Source: Comamonadaceae bacterium CG_4_9_14_3_um_filter_60_33 (lineage in GTDB: Bacteria; Pseudomonadota; Gammaproteobacteria; Burkholderiales; Burkholderiaceae_C). From it: a stretch of 36,586 bases of DNA. Positions 11,627-20,108 of the stretch are shown in pieces; positions within the stretch are counted from its first letter, which is position 1; each line of letters begins with the position of its first letter. Position numbers and translations under genes: made by a program. Location: positions 1 to 36,586 of the forward strand of contig PFUD01000110.1 in NCBI GenBank assembly GCA_002789915.1, given 5' to 3'. The notes under the pieces were generated by a model. It had not been told where the DNA came from. It worked only from the letters and a program-made list of their open reading frames with translations, and did not search any database.

Positions 11627-13624
11627 GTGACTACACCCACAACAGCTGTTGAATCCATGTTGGTTGAAAACCGTGTTTTCCCGCCCAGCGAGGCCACCGT
11701 AAAGGCGGCGCGCATCTCGGGCATGGACGCCTATTACGCCCTGTGCGCCGAGGCTGAAAAAGATTTTGAGGGCTTTTGGGCCCGCCTGGCGCGTGAAAAC
11801 GTGGTCTGGAACAAGCCGTTTACCAAAACGCTTGACGAGTCAAATGTGCCTTTCTACAAATGGTTCGAAGACGGCGAACTCAACGCCTCGGCCAACTGCC
11901 TCGACAAGCACATGGGCACGCCCAACGAAAACAAGGTTGCGGTCATTTTTGAGGCCGACGACGGCGCCGTCACCAAAACCACTTACAAGGAACTGTTGGC
12001 CAAGGTCAGCCAATTCGCCAACGCACTCAAGGCCAAGGGCATCAAAAAGGGTGACCGCGTCCTGATCTACATGCCCATGACCCTCGAAGGCGTGGTGGCG
12101 ATGCAGGCCTGCGCCCGCATTGGCGCCACCCACAGCGTGGTGTTTGGCGGCTTCTCGGCCAAGGCCTTGCAGGAACGCATCATTGATGCCGGCGCCGTGG
12201 CCGTGGTCACCGCCAACTTCCAGATGCGCGGTGGCAAGCAGTTGCCGCTCAAGGGCATTGTGGACGAAGGCCTGGGCCTGGGCGGTTGCGAATCCATCAA
12301 GACGGTGTTTGTGTTCGAGCGCACCAACAGCCCTTGCAACATGGTTGCCGGCCGTGACGTTACCTTTACTGAAGCGCTGGCGGGCCAAAGCACCGAGTGC
12401 GCGCCGGTCATGGTTGGTGCCGAGCACCCGCTGTTCATCTTGTTCACCTCAGGTTCCACCGGCAAACCCAAGGGCGTGCAGCATGCCACCGGCGGCTTTG
12501 TGCTGTGGGCCAAGCTGACCATGGACTGGACTTTTGACTTGCGCGCCGATGACATCTTTTGGTGTACGGCTGACATTGGCTGGATCACCGGCCACGCCTA
12601 CGTGGCTTATGGCCCATTGGCAGCTGGCGCAACCCAGATCATTTTTGAAGGCATCCCGACTTACCCGAACGCTGGTCGCTTCTGGCAAATGATCGAGCGT
12701 CACAAATGCTCTATTTTCTACACAGCGCCCACTGCGATCCGTTCGCTCATCAAGTCGGCCGAAAGCGACGAAAAAGTGCATCCGGACCGCTCGGACCTGT
12801 CGAGCCTGCGCATTCTGGGCACCGTGGGCGAGCCCATCAACCCCGAAGCCTGGATGTGGTACTACAAGAACATCGGCCATGAAAAATGCCCGATTGTGGA
12901 CACCTTCTGGCAAACTGAAACCGGTGGCCACATGATCACGCCGCTGCCGGGTGCGACACCGTTGGTACCTGGCAGCTGCACGCTACCATTACCCGGCATT
13001 ATGGCGGCCATCGTCGACGAAGTGGGTCAGGACGTGCCAAACGGCTCGGGCGGCATGCTGGTCATCAAACGTCCCTGGCCGTCGATGATCCGTACCATCT
13101 GGGGCGACCCGGAGCGTTTCAAGTCGAGCTACTTCCCGGCCGAAATGGGCGGCACTTATTATCTGGCCGGCGACGGTGCAGTGCGCAGTGAAGACCGTGG
13201 CTACTTCCGCATCACCGGCCGGATCGATGACGTGCTGAACGTGTCGGGTCACCGCATGGGCACCATGGAAATCGAATCGGCGCTGGTTGCCAAGACCGAC
13301 CTGGTGGCTGAAGCTGCTGTGGTGGGTCGTCCGGATGACCTGACAGGTGAAGCGATTTGCGCCTTTGTGGTGTTGAAGCGCGGCGTGCCAACTGGCGACG
13401 AAGCCAAGCAAATCGCCAAGGAGTTGCGTGACTGGGTGGCCAAAGAAATCGGCCCAATTGCCAAGCCCAAGGACATTCGCTTTGGTGAAAACTTGCCCAA
13501 AACACGCTCGGGCAAGATCATGCGCCGCCTGTTGCGTTCGCTGGCCAAGGGTGAAGACATCACCCAAGACACCTCAACGCTGGAAAACCCGGCCATCTTG
13601 GGTCAGTTGGGCCAAGCCTACTGA
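11627..13624 (+). CDS. acs: Acetyl-CoA synthetase (AMP-forming)
   Basis: This enzyme activates acetate to acetyl-CoA via acetyl-AMP, allowing growth on or recapture of acetate. It is 665 aa. The GTG start at 11627 is supported by the strong ribosome binding site GAGGAG a few bases upstream. Motifs in order are the P-loop [11 protein letters not shown], the adenylate-binding segment [11 protein letters not shown], the hinge region [18 protein letters not shown], and the C-terminal [14 protein letters not shown]. In the last, K630 is the lysine whose acetylation shuts off the enzyme in many bacteria. About 210 bp of noncoding sequence precedes it, containing a small hairpin (CGTGG-tcgc-CCACG, 11454-11467) without a T tract. 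A strong terminator follows. Confidence 0.97.
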   Translation: MTTPTTAVESMLVENRVFPPSEATVKAARISGMDAYYALCAEAEKDFEGFWARLARENVVWNKPFTKTLDESNVPFYKWFEDGELNASANCLDKHMGTPNENKVAVIFEADDGAVTKTTYKELLAKVSQFANALKAKGIKKGDRVLIYMPMTLEGVVAMQACARIGATHSVVFGGFSAKALQERIIDAGAVAVVTANFQMRGGKQLPLKGIVDEGLGLGGCESIKTVFVFERTNSPCNMVAGRDVTFTEALAGQSTECAPVMVGAEHPLFILFTSGSTGKPKGVQHATGGFVLWAKLTMDWTFDLRADDIFWCTADIGWITGHAYVAYGPLAAGATQIIFEGIPTYPNAGRFWQMIERHKCSIFYTAPTAIRSLIKSAESDEKVHPDRSDLSSLRILGTVGEPINPEAWMWYYKNIGHEKCPIVDTFWQTETGGHMITPLPGATPLVPGSCTLPLPGIMAAIVDEVGQDVPNGSGGMLVIKRPWPSMIRTIWGDPERFKSSYFPAEMGGTYYLAGDGAVRSEDRGYFRITGRIDDVLNVSGHRMGTMEIESALVAKTDLVAEAAVVGRPDDLTGEAICAFVVLKRGVPTGDEAKQIAKELRDWVAKEIGPIAKPKDIRFGENLPKTRSGKIMRRLLRSLAKGEDITQDTSTLENPAILGQLGQAY

Positions 13625-13643
13625 AGTCAGTGAGCCTTAAATG

Positions 13644-13672
13644 AAAAAGCCCGCGGTTGCGGGCTTTTTTTT
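13644..13672. terminator. Bidirectional intrinsic terminator between acs and cytochrome c gene
   Basis: AAAAA-GCCCGC-ggtt-GCGGGC-TTTTTTTT forms a 6-bp GC stem extended by A/T pairs, with a T tract on either strand. It lies 20 bp after the acs stop and about 43 bp after the stop of the convergent cytochrome gene, so it can serve both. Confidence 0.92.
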
Positions 13673-13714
13673 GTGCTTGCCCGGCAAGGGCGAAGTCAGC
13701 AAAAAGGCTGGACC

Positions 13715-14017
13715 TTACTTGAGCGACAACACCCAAGCCGCCAACTGTTTGGCCTCAGCGTCGCTGACTTGGGGGTTGGCGGGCATGGGAATGGCGCCCC
13801 AAACGCCCGAGCCGCCCTGCTTGATCTTGGTCGCCAGTTTGGCTTCGGCATTTTGCCCCGCGTATTTTTTGCCGACATCCTTATAGGCCGGACCCACCAC
13901 TTTTTTCTCAACTGCGTGGCAAGCCATGCAGTTTTTCTTCTGCGCCAACGCCAGGTCGGCCAAAGCCGGTGCAGCCATCAACGCGGCAGTCAGCAAAGCA
14001 AAAAGAGTTCGTTTCAT
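13715..14017 (-). CDS. Small periplasmic class I cytochrome c (c551/c552-like)
   Basis: This is a 100-aa precursor with an N-terminal signal peptide (MKRTLFALLTAALMAAPALA, cleavage probably after residue 20). The mature domain has about 80 residues. The single heme site is CMACH (C30, C33, H34), and the likely axial methionine is M78 in AIPMPANPQVSD. Size and motif spacing match cytochromes c551/c552 that shuttle electrons in the periplasm. A plausible partner is the cbb3 oxidase encoded 9 kb away, but the two are not in one transcript. No FNR-like site was noticed upstream. The gene is monocistronic and converges on acs. Confidence 0.93.
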   Translation of the reverse strand: MKRTLFALLTAALMAAPALADLALAQKKNCMACHAVEKKVVGPAYKDVGKKYAGQNAEAKLATKIKQGGSGVWGAIPMPANPQVSDAEAKQLAAWVLSLK

Positions 14018-14124
14018 GGGGTTGTCCTTTGAAAAGATGAGTTAGAGTGGCTTGAGACTATTTTAGGGATGGCTATCGGCGAAGGTTTTTTAGCCAACGG
14101 CTATTTCATTAAAAAGGAGCGGCC

Positions 14125-14370
14125 ATGTATTTTCTAGCTTTGGGCTTGGTGTTGTTGGTCATGAAATATGCAAGTCTGGGCCCGGTGGCCACCTGGTCGT
14201 GGTGGTGGGTACTCTCGCCATTTGTCATGGCCGTGCTGTGGTGGTTCTGGGCTGACAGCTTTGGCTACACCAGGCGCAAGGCGATGGAACTTGAAAACAA
14301 ACGGATCAAGGAGCGCCGAAAGCGCACAAAAAGCGCGCTCGATGCCAACTACCAGCAAAAGAAACGTTGA
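14125..14370 (+). CDS. Small Trp-rich membrane protein (TIGR04438-like)
   Basis: This 81-aa protein begins with one hydrophobic segment (MYFLALGLVLLVMKYASLG), then a Trp-dense stretch (VATWSWWWVLSPFVMAVLWWFWAD, seven Trp). It ends in a strongly basic tail (RRKAMELENKRIKERRKRTKSA). This matches the family known only as small Trp-rich protein, common in Burkholderiales; its function is unknown. Two membrane-spanning segments with a cytoplasmic basic tail is the simplest topology. A very strong ribosome binding site (AAGGAG at 14115-14120) sits just upstream, and a terminator follows, so it is an independent and probably well-translated unit. It diverges from the cytochrome c gene. Confidence 0.85.
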   Translation: MYFLALGLVLLVMKYASLGPVATWSWWWVLSPFVMAVLWWFWADSFGYTRRKAMELENKRIKERRKRTKSALDANYQQKKR

Positions 14371-14380
14371 ACACGCGCAA

Positions 14381-14408
14381 CCCAGCCACCATGGTCGGCT
14401 GGGCTTTT
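14381..14408 (+). terminator. Intrinsic terminator after the small Trp-rich gene
   Basis: CCCAGCC-accatggtc-GGCTGGG followed by CTTTT forms a 7-bp stem that can extend inward through ACC/GGT pairs. It is located 10 bp after the stop codon. The T tract is only on the plus strand, so it probably does not terminate ilvD. Confidence 0.75.
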
Positions 14409-14418
14409 CCAGATCGTT

Positions 14419-16113
14419 TCAGTAGTTGTCGAGCACCGCGCCCTTGCTGGCGGTCGAAGCGTTGAAGGCAAACTTGGCTTGCACACCACGGGTGTAGCGC
14501 GGCTCGGGCGCCGTCCAGACGGCGCGCCGCTTGGTGATGATGTCATCACTGACGTTGAGTTGCAGCAGCAACTGGTGCGCATCGATGGTGATTGAGTCGC
14601 CTTCTTCAATCAACGCAATCAGGCCGCCCGCAGCGGCTTCTGGCGCCACGTGGCCGACCACCATGCCCCAGGTGCCGCCAGAAAACCGGCCGTCGGTGAT
14701 CAAACCGACTGATTCGCCAAGGCCCTGGCCGACCAGCGCGCCAGTGGGCGCCAGCATTTCGGGCATGCCCGGACCGCCCTTGGGGCCGAGGTAGCGCAAT
14801 ACCATCACGTCGCCAGCCACAATTTGGTTGTCCAGAATAGCTTTGAGCGCAGACTGCTCGTCTTCGAACACGCGCGCCGGGCCGGTCATGACCGGATTTT
14901 TCAGGCCGGTGATCTTGGCCACGCAGCCTTCGGGTGCCAGGTTGCCTTTGAGAATGGCAAGGTGGCCCTGGGCGTACATCGGCTTGCTCATGGGTCGGAT
15001 CACGTCTTGGTCGGCACGCGGCGCAGCGGGAATGTCCTTTAGCGTTTCAGCCACGGTCTGGCCGGTGATGGTGATGCAGTCGCCATGCAGCAGCCCGGCA
15101 TCAAGCAGCATTTTCATGACTTGCGGAATACCTCCGGCGCGGTGCAGATCGACCGCCAGGTATTTGCCGCTGGGTTTGAGGTCGCACAGCACCGGGGTTT
15201 TAACGCGCACTCGCTCAAAGTCGTCAATGGTCCATTCGACGCCTGCTGCGTGGGCGATGGCCAGAAAGTGCAGCACGGCGTTGGTCGAGCCGCCGATGGC
15301 CATGACCACGGCGATGGCGTTTTCGATGGACTTGCGGGTCACGATGTCGCGCGGTTTGAGGTCGTTTTTGATGGCCTCGATCAGTACTTTGGCCGACTCC
15401 TTGGCCGAATTCACCTTTTCGTCGTGCGGATTGGCCATGGTGCTGGAGTAGGGCAGCGAAATGCCCAATGCCTCGAAAGCCGAGCTCATGGTGTTGGCGG
15501 TGTACATGCCGCCGCAGGAGCCCGGGCCGGGAATGGCGCGGCGCTCGATCTCCAGCAGGTCTGCGTCGCTCATGCGGCCGGCAGCGTTTTCGCCCACGGC
15601 TTCGAACACGCTCACGATGTTGAGGTCCTGGCCCTTGTAATGCCCCGGCAAAATGGTGCCGCCATAGACAAAAATGGCGGGCACATTGGCGCGCAGCATG
15701 CCCATCAGGCCACCTGGCATGTTTTTGTCGCAGCCGCCGATCACCAGCACGCCGTCCATCCATTGGCCTTGCACGCAGGTCTCGATGCAGTCGGAAATCA
15801 CCTCGCGGCTGACCAGGCTGTATTTCATGCCCTCGGTGCCCATCGACATGCCGTCGGAAATGGTGGGGGTACCAAACACCTGGGCGTTGCCGCCCGCTTC
15901 TTCAATCGCCGCAATGGCCGCGTCGGCGAGTTTTTGCAGCCCCGAGTTGCATGGCGTGATGGTGCTGTGGCCGTTGGCGACACCGATCATGGGTTTGCTG
16001 AAGTCGTCGCCCTCATAGCCCATGGCGTAGTACATGGAGCGGTTGGGGGCGCGCGATTTGCCCTCGGTGATATTTTTGCTGCGCGGGTTCATGACGACGG
16101 GTTTGATGTCCAT
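14419..16113 (-). CDS. ilvD: Dihydroxy-acid dehydratase
   Basis: This iron-sulfur enzyme makes 2-keto acids from dihydroxy acids in isoleucine, valine and pantothenate precursor synthesis. It is 564 aa, matching the shorter subfamily rather than the 616-aa E. coli form; the shorter forms are often [2Fe-2S] enzymes. Key segments are [22 protein letters not shown] (cluster Cys in the CDKNMPG signature), [16 protein letters not shown] (cluster Cys), [13 protein letters not shown] and [13 protein letters not shown] near the C-terminus. It starts at ATG 16113 ([18 protein letters not shown]). It is monocistronic and divergent from lgt. Confidence 0.97.
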   Translation of the reverse strand: MDIKPVVMNPRSKNITEGKSRAPNRSMYYAMGYEGDDFSKPMIGVANGHSTITPCNSGLQKLADAAIAAIEEAGGNAQVFGTPTISDGMSMGTEGMKYSLVSREVISDCIETCVQGQWMDGVLVIGGCDKNMPGGLMGMLRANVPAIFVYGGTILPGHYKGQDLNIVSVFEAVGENAAGRMSDADLLEIERRAIPGPGSCGGMYTANTMSSAFEALGISLPYSSTMANPHDEKVNSAKESAKVLIEAIKNDLKPRDIVTRKSIENAIAVVMAIGGSTNAVLHFLAIAHAAGVEWTIDDFERVRVKTPVLCDLKPSGKYLAVDLHRAGGIPQVMKMLLDAGLLHGDCITITGQTVAETLKDIPAAPRADQDVIRPMSKPMYAQGHLAILKGNLAPEGCVAKITGLKNPVMTGPARVFEDEQSALKAILDNQIVAGDVMVLRYLGPKGGPGMPEMLAPTGALVGQGLGESVGLITDGRFSGGTWGMVVGHVAPEAAAGGLIALIEEGDSITIDAHQLLLQLNVSDDIITKRRAVWTAPEPRYTRGVQAKFAFNASTASKGAVLDNY

Positions 16114-16238
16114 AAAAGCTCATTAGGGTTAGTTGCAGTGTTAGGGCCAAACGCCGGGCACAAGTGCAAAGCGCATCAGCGTATTTTAAGGAACCTTGAT
16201 TGCCAAAATCGGCATTGGCTTGCGAGACAATGCCAACT

Positions 16239-17057
16239 ATGCTGATTCATCCTGAAATAAACCCGGTCGCCCTGCAACTCGGCCCCCTCGCCATTCACTG
16301 GTACGGGCTGACCTACCTGGCTGCCTTTGGCCTGTTTGTCTGGTTGGGGCGCCTGCGGCTGCGTCATCCGCCATTTGCGTCCCTGGTTGGCCCGCAAGCC
16401 TGGAAAAAGCAGGATGTTGAAGACATCTTGTTCTTGGGGGTCATGGGTGTGGTGCTGGGCGGACGACTAGGCTACTGTCTGTTTTACAAGCCACTTTATT
16501 ACATGGCCCATCCGCTGGAAATCTTTGCGGTATGGCAGGGGGGCATGAGTTTTCATGGCGGTATGCTGGGCGTGATTGTGGCCATGCTTTGGTTTGCCCA
16601 TTCACGCGGTCGGCATTGGTTGCAGGTGGCCGACTTTGTGGCGCCCTGTGTGCCCACGGGCTTGGCAGCCGGGCGGGTGGGCAACTTCATCAATGGCGAA
16701 CTGTGGGGCCGGGTGGCCAGCCCCGATCTACCCTGGGGCATGGTGTTTAGGGGCGCTGGCGACCTGCCGCGCCATCCGTCGCAAATTTACCAGTTCCTGC
16801 TCGAAGGCCTGCTGCTGTTTGTCTTGCTGTGGTTGTACGCGCGAAAAGAGCACGCCCAGGGACGAGTGGCGGCCATGTTTTTGTTGGGTTACGGTGTGTT
16901 CAGGTTCATTGCCGAGTTCTTCCGCGAGCCCGACGCCCACCTGGGCCTGTTGTCGCTTGGCATGAGCATGGGCCAATGGCTTTGCGTGCCGATGATTTTG
17001 GGCGGCATCGGGCTGTGGTGGTGGGCCGGCAGGCAGCCTGAAAATTTGCGACGCTGA
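16239..17057 (+). CDS. lgt: Prolipoprotein diacylglyceryl transferase
   Basis: This integral membrane enzyme transfers diacylglycerol from phosphatidylglycerol to the lipobox cysteine of prelipoproteins. I choose ATG 16239 ([24 protein letters not shown], 272 aa); the track's TTG at 16200 and ATG 16230 add non-family residues. It shows about seven membrane spans, the conserved SFHGGMLGV, and the Lgt signature [14 protein letters not shown]. The usual HPSQIYQ segment appears near residue 180, and the late [12 protein letters not shown] motif is present. It diverges from ilvD across about 125 bp. Confidence 0.96.
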   Translation: MLIHPEINPVALQLGPLAIHWYGLTYLAAFGLFVWLGRLRLRHPPFASLVGPQAWKKQDVEDILFLGVMGVVLGGRLGYCLFYKPLYYMAHPLEIFAVWQGGMSFHGGMLGVIVAMLWFAHSRGRHWLQVADFVAPCVPTGLAAGRVGNFINGELWGRVASPDLPWGMVFRGAGDLPRHPSQIYQFLLEGLLLFVLLWLYARKEHAQGRVAAMFLLGYGVFRFIAEFFREPDAHLGLLSLGMSMGQWLCVPMILGGIGLWWWAGRQPENLRR

Positions 17058-17102
17058 GCCCGGCTTGCAGTGCCACAAGTGGCTTTCAATTGAAGATAGA
17101 GA

Positions 17103-17921
17103 ATGAGCGCAAAAATCAGGTTTGAACAAAGTGATGGCGTAGCGCACGTCACGCTCAGTTACCCCAGGCGTTTCAACGCCATGTCACGCGCCATGTGGCT
17201 GGAATTGCGGGCTGTCTTTGAGCGACTTCAGGATGAGAGCGACGTGCGCTGTGTGCTGATATCAGGGCAGGGCGCGCATTTCTGTGCCGGTGGCGACATC
17301 TCGGAATATGCAGCTTTCAGGTTCAACGAAGCGGCTCTGCGCGAGTTTCACGAGGTCGATGTCTGGGGCGCCTTGCGCGCCATGCTGGTTTGTGACGTGC
17401 CGATGGTGGCGCAAATTGCCGGCAACTGCATGGGTGCCGGGGTTGAGCTTGCCAGTTGCTGCGACATCCGGCTGGCCGCAGAGTCGGCCCGATTCGGCGC
17501 ACCGATTGCCAGGCTCGGCTTTCCAATGGCACCGCGCGAGGCGGCGCTGGTGGCGCGCGAGGTCGGCCTGGTGACTGCCCGCCAGATGCTGCTCGAAGCT
17601 GCGGTGCTGGGCGCGCCCGAGATGCTGCAGCGCGGGTTTTTGAGTCAGGTCGCAGCCGATGTCGATCTGGCCACGCTGGCTCAAACCACGGTTCAGCGCA
17701 TTTGCCAGTTGGCGCCGCAAGCGGCGCGCCTGAACAAGCAAACACTGCGTGTGTTGAATTCGTCGCCTGTCCTAATGGATGCCATGCCGCTTCGCCAACT
17801 TTCGACGGCCCAACCAGATTTGCTGTCAACCCTGCTCGCGACAGCCTACGATTACGCTGACATTGCAGAGCAGCACGAGGGCATCACCGCTTTTCTGGAA
17901 AAAAGACCGCCCAGGTTTTGA
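17103..17921 (+). CDS. Enoyl-CoA hydratase/isomerase family protein
   Basis: This 272-aa crotonase-fold protein has the first oxyanion-hole segment GAHFCAGGDISEYAAF and the second, GNCMGAGVELASCCDIRLAAESARFGAPIARLGFPM. In the second segment the usual catalytic Glu positions of hydratases are not both obvious, so the exact reaction (hydration, isomerisation or decarboxylation of an acyl-CoA) cannot be told. The start is ATG 17103. It lies 52 bp upstream of matB in the same orientation, so it is likely cotranscribed and may act on malonyl-CoA or a related short-chain acyl-CoA. That link is inference from position only. Confidence 0.85.
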   Translation: MSAKIRFEQSDGVAHVTLSYPRRFNAMSRAMWLELRAVFERLQDESDVRCVLISGQGAHFCAGGDISEYAAFRFNEAALREFHEVDVWGALRAMLVCDVPMVAQIAGNCMGAGVELASCCDIRLAAESARFGAPIARLGFPMAPREAALVAREVGLVTARQMLLEAAVLGAPEMLQRGFLSQVAADVDLATLAQTTVQRICQLAPQAARLNKQTLRVLNSSPVLMDAMPLRQLSTAQPDLLSTLLATAYDYADIAEQHEGITAFLEKRPPRF

Positions 17922-17973
17922 CAAATTCCATAGCCAGTCCATCCCAATTTACTTGAAGAACTAGGAAAATTTT

Positions 17974-19497
17974 GTGTCTGAAGTCTCTGCCAATCTTTAT
18001 GCGCATCTGTGCCAGGCTTTTCCTGCTGACAAAGAAAGCATTGCCATTGAAACCGATGCAGGCCAGTTATACAGCTGGCGCGACCTCGATCGCGGCACCG
18101 CCATGCTGGCCAATTTTTTGCAGTCGCTTGATTTGCCAGATGGCTCACGCATCGCGGTTCAGGTTGAGAAGTCGGTTGAAGCGCTGATGCTGTACCTGGC
18201 CACGCTGCGTGCTGGCTATGTTTTTTTGCCACTCAACACCGCCTACCAAAGCGCCGAGATTGACTATTTCATTGGCAATGCTGAACCCGCCGTGGTGGTG
18301 TGCAGCAATCAAAATTTCGGCTGGGTCAGCACGCTGGCATTCAAGGCGGGCACGCGCCATGTCTTTACCTTGAACGACGACCGGACTGGTTCCCTGTTGG
18401 AGCGCGCGGCCCATGCCTCAGATCAGCATCTCGTAGCGCTCAAAAACCCGGACGATGTCGCGGTGATCATTTACACAAGCGGCACCACGGGCCGCTCCAA
18501 AGGTGCCATGCTCACCCATGGCAACATGGTGAGCAACGCTCTGGTGCTGAAAGATTATTGGGGCTGGCGTAGCCCGGAGCAAGGCGGTGACGTGCTGATC
18601 CATGCGCTGCCTATTTTTCATGTGCATGGGCTTTTTGTGGCGATTCATGGCGCCCTCATCAACGGCAGCAAGATGATCTGGCTGGGCAAATTCGACGCCA
18701 AGGCAGTGCTCAAACACATGCCGCAAGCCACGGTATTCATGGGCGTGCCCACGCTGTATGTGCGCTTGCTGGCAGAGCCGGGGCTCACCGCGGAAATTGC
18801 ACAGCGTATGCGGCTGTTTATTTCGGGCTCGGCACCGCTGCTGCTCGACACCTTTACCGCCTGGCAGCAGCGCACCGGCCATACCATTCTGGAGCGCTAC
18901 GGCATGAGCGAGACCATCATGCTCACCTCCAATCCCTACCGGGGTGAGCGCCGTGGCGGTACCGTGGGTTTCCCGCTGCCAGGCGTCACGCTGCGGGTGG
19001 TGGACGGGCAGGGCGCAGAGCTGGCCAGCGGTGACATTGGCGACATTCAGGTCAAGGGCCCGAATGTGTTTGCCGGCTACTGGCGCATGCCTAAAAAAAC
19101 AACAGAAGAATTTACTGCAGATGGATTCTTCAAGACCGGCGACGTGGGACGGGTCGACACGGACGGTTATGTCACGATTGTGGGGCGCAGCAAAGACCTG
19201 ATCATCAGCGGCGGCTACAACGTCTATCCGGCTGAACTGGAGAGCTTTATCAACGACCTGCCTGGCGTGGCAGAGAGCGCGGTGGTCGGTGTGCCGCACG
19301 CCGATTTTGGTGAGGTGGGGGTGGCTGTGGTGGTGCCAAGACGTGGGGCAAAGCTGGATTCGAATCAGATTCTGGCTGAATTGAAAGCCCGTGTGGCCAA
19401 TTACAAGGTGCCCAAACAATGCCATGTGGTGGCGGACCTGCCGCGCAATGCCATGGGCAAGGTGCAAAAGAACTTGCTACGCGCCCAATACAGTTGA
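17974..19497 (+). CDS. matB: Malonyl-CoA synthetase (MatB-type acyl-CoA ligase)
   Basis: This ATP-dependent ligase converts malonate (and often methylmalonate) plus CoA to malonyl-CoA. It is 507 aa with a GTG start at 17974 preceded by AGGAAAA. Motifs are the P-loop IIYTSGTTGRSKGAML, then HALPIFHVHGLFVA, FISGSAPLLL and ILERYGMSET (the segment containing the carboxylate-binding Arg in MatB enzymes). The adenylate hinge RSKDLIISGGYNVYPAELE and the C-terminal lysine in LPRNAMGKVQKNLLR follow. These closely track rhizobial/Rhodopseudomonas MatB rather than generic fatty acyl-CoA ligases. No malonate transporter or malonyl-CoA decarboxylase accompanies it here. Confidence 0.9.
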   Translation: MSEVSANLYAHLCQAFPADKESIAIETDAGQLYSWRDLDRGTAMLANFLQSLDLPDGSRIAVQVEKSVEALMLYLATLRAGYVFLPLNTAYQSAEIDYFIGNAEPAVVVCSNQNFGWVSTLAFKAGTRHVFTLNDDRTGSLLERAAHASDQHLVALKNPDDVAVIIYTSGTTGRSKGAMLTHGNMVSNALVLKDYWGWRSPEQGGDVLIHALPIFHVHGLFVAIHGALINGSKMIWLGKFDAKAVLKHMPQATVFMGVPTLYVRLLAEPGLTAEIAQRMRLFISGSAPLLLDTFTAWQQRTGHTILERYGMSETIMLTSNPYRGERRGGTVGFPLPGVTLRVVDGQGAELASGDIGDIQVKGPNVFAGYWRMPKKTTEEFTADGFFKTGDVGRVDTDGYVTIVGRSKDLIISGGYNVYPAELESFINDLPGVAESAVVGVPHADFGEVGVAVVVPRRGAKLDSNQILAELKARVANYKVPKQCHVVADLPRNAMGKVQKNLLRAQYS

Positions 19498-19512
19498 AAT
19501 TTGGAAGGGTCA

Positions 19513-19547
19513 CGCATGGCACCCTCGCTCAGGGTGGCTTGCGTTTT
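19513..19547 (+). terminator. Probable intrinsic terminator after matB
   Basis: The inner stem CACCCT-cgctc-AGGGTG is extended by an outer CGCA/TGCG pairing across a short imperfect patch and is followed by TTTTGT. It begins about 16 bp after the matB stop and lies just before the end of convergent uspA. Confidence 0.6.
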
Positions 19548-19553
19548 GTCTGC

Positions 19554-19997
19554 TTAACGCAAGACCAGTACTGGAATGTGCGAGTGCGTCAGCACCTGTT
19601 GCGTTTCGCTGCCCAACAACAAACGCTTGACGCCTTTGCGACCGTGTGAAGCCATCACAATCAGATCGCATTTGTGCTTGCGCGCTGTGGCGATGATGGC
19701 ATCTGACACAATGTCAGACTTGATGGTCAGGGCGCGCGTCTTGACACCCTGTTCTTCAGCTGATTTTTTGACTTGATCAACAACCGCCTGTCCCTCTTCG
19801 GCCCATTGCTTTTCAATCCGCCCCACCTCCGCTGCCTGTAATGCCAGCCCACCCTCAAAGTAGCTTTGCGGATAGCGCGGAACCACTTTCAGTGCGACCA
19901 GGCTAGCCCCGGTCAGGGCGGCGAGAGAAATGGCGCTGCTGACGGCTTTTTTGGACAATGTTGAACCATCGGTTGCGAGAAGAATCTTGTCATACAT
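19554..19997 (-). CDS. Universal stress protein, UspA family
   Basis: This is a 147-aa single Usp domain. The N-terminus MYDKILLATDGSTLSKKAV is the usual first strand with the nucleotide-contacting Asp. The C-terminal ATP-binding segment reads VMASHGRKGVKRLLLGSETQQVL, i.e. A-x2-G-x9-G-S; only the first glycine of the classic G-x2-G-x9-G(S/T) is replaced by Ala. ATP binding is therefore likely. The start is ATG 19997 with GGAGA upstream. It diverges from ccoI, and the shared 111-bp gap contains an FNR-like box centred about 42 bp upstream of a plausible extended -10 for this gene. This suggests induction at low oxygen, as is known for some Usp genes in Pseudomonas. Confidence 0.93.
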   Translation of the reverse strand: MYDKILLATDGSTLSKKAVSSAISLAALTGASLVALKVVPRYPQSYFEGGLALQAAEVGRIEKQWAEEGQAVVDQVKKSAEEQGVKTRALTIKSDIVSDAIIATARKHKCDLIVMASHGRKGVKRLLLGSETQQVLTHSHIPVLVLR

Positions 19998-20026
19998 GGT
20001 GGCGTCTCCAGCGTGTTAAAAATGTC

Positions 20027-20069
20027 AGCATACACCCTGATCTGGCGCTTTGCAGTTGATAAAAGTCAG
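20027..20069 (-). promoter_or_regulatory. FNR-like box and -10 for uspA (possibly shared with ccoI)
   Basis: TTGAT-aaaa-GTCAG (20056-20069) matches the FNR consensus TTGAT-N4-ATCAA at 8 of 10 positions. Reading toward uspA, TATGCT preceded by TG (20032-20027) is a good extended -10. It places a start near 20020, so the box centre (20062.5) sits near -42, the class II activator position. Reading toward ccoI the start would fall only a few bases before its ATG, so uspA is the better fit. Confidence 0.55.
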
Positions 20070-20108
20070 TCATTGCGCAGCGCTTGCCAGTTAACTTCAA
20101 CAAAACAT

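Noticed and set aside
15085-16245. 386-aa ORF on the plus strand opposite ilvD
   Set aside because: It is a shadow of the strongly supported ilvD; the translation is Gly/His/Val-rich with no recognisable domain and no ribosome binding site.
18418-19467. 349-aa minus-strand ORF opposite matB
   Set aside because: It is antisense to a complete MatB with all motifs; the translation is His-rich and featureless.
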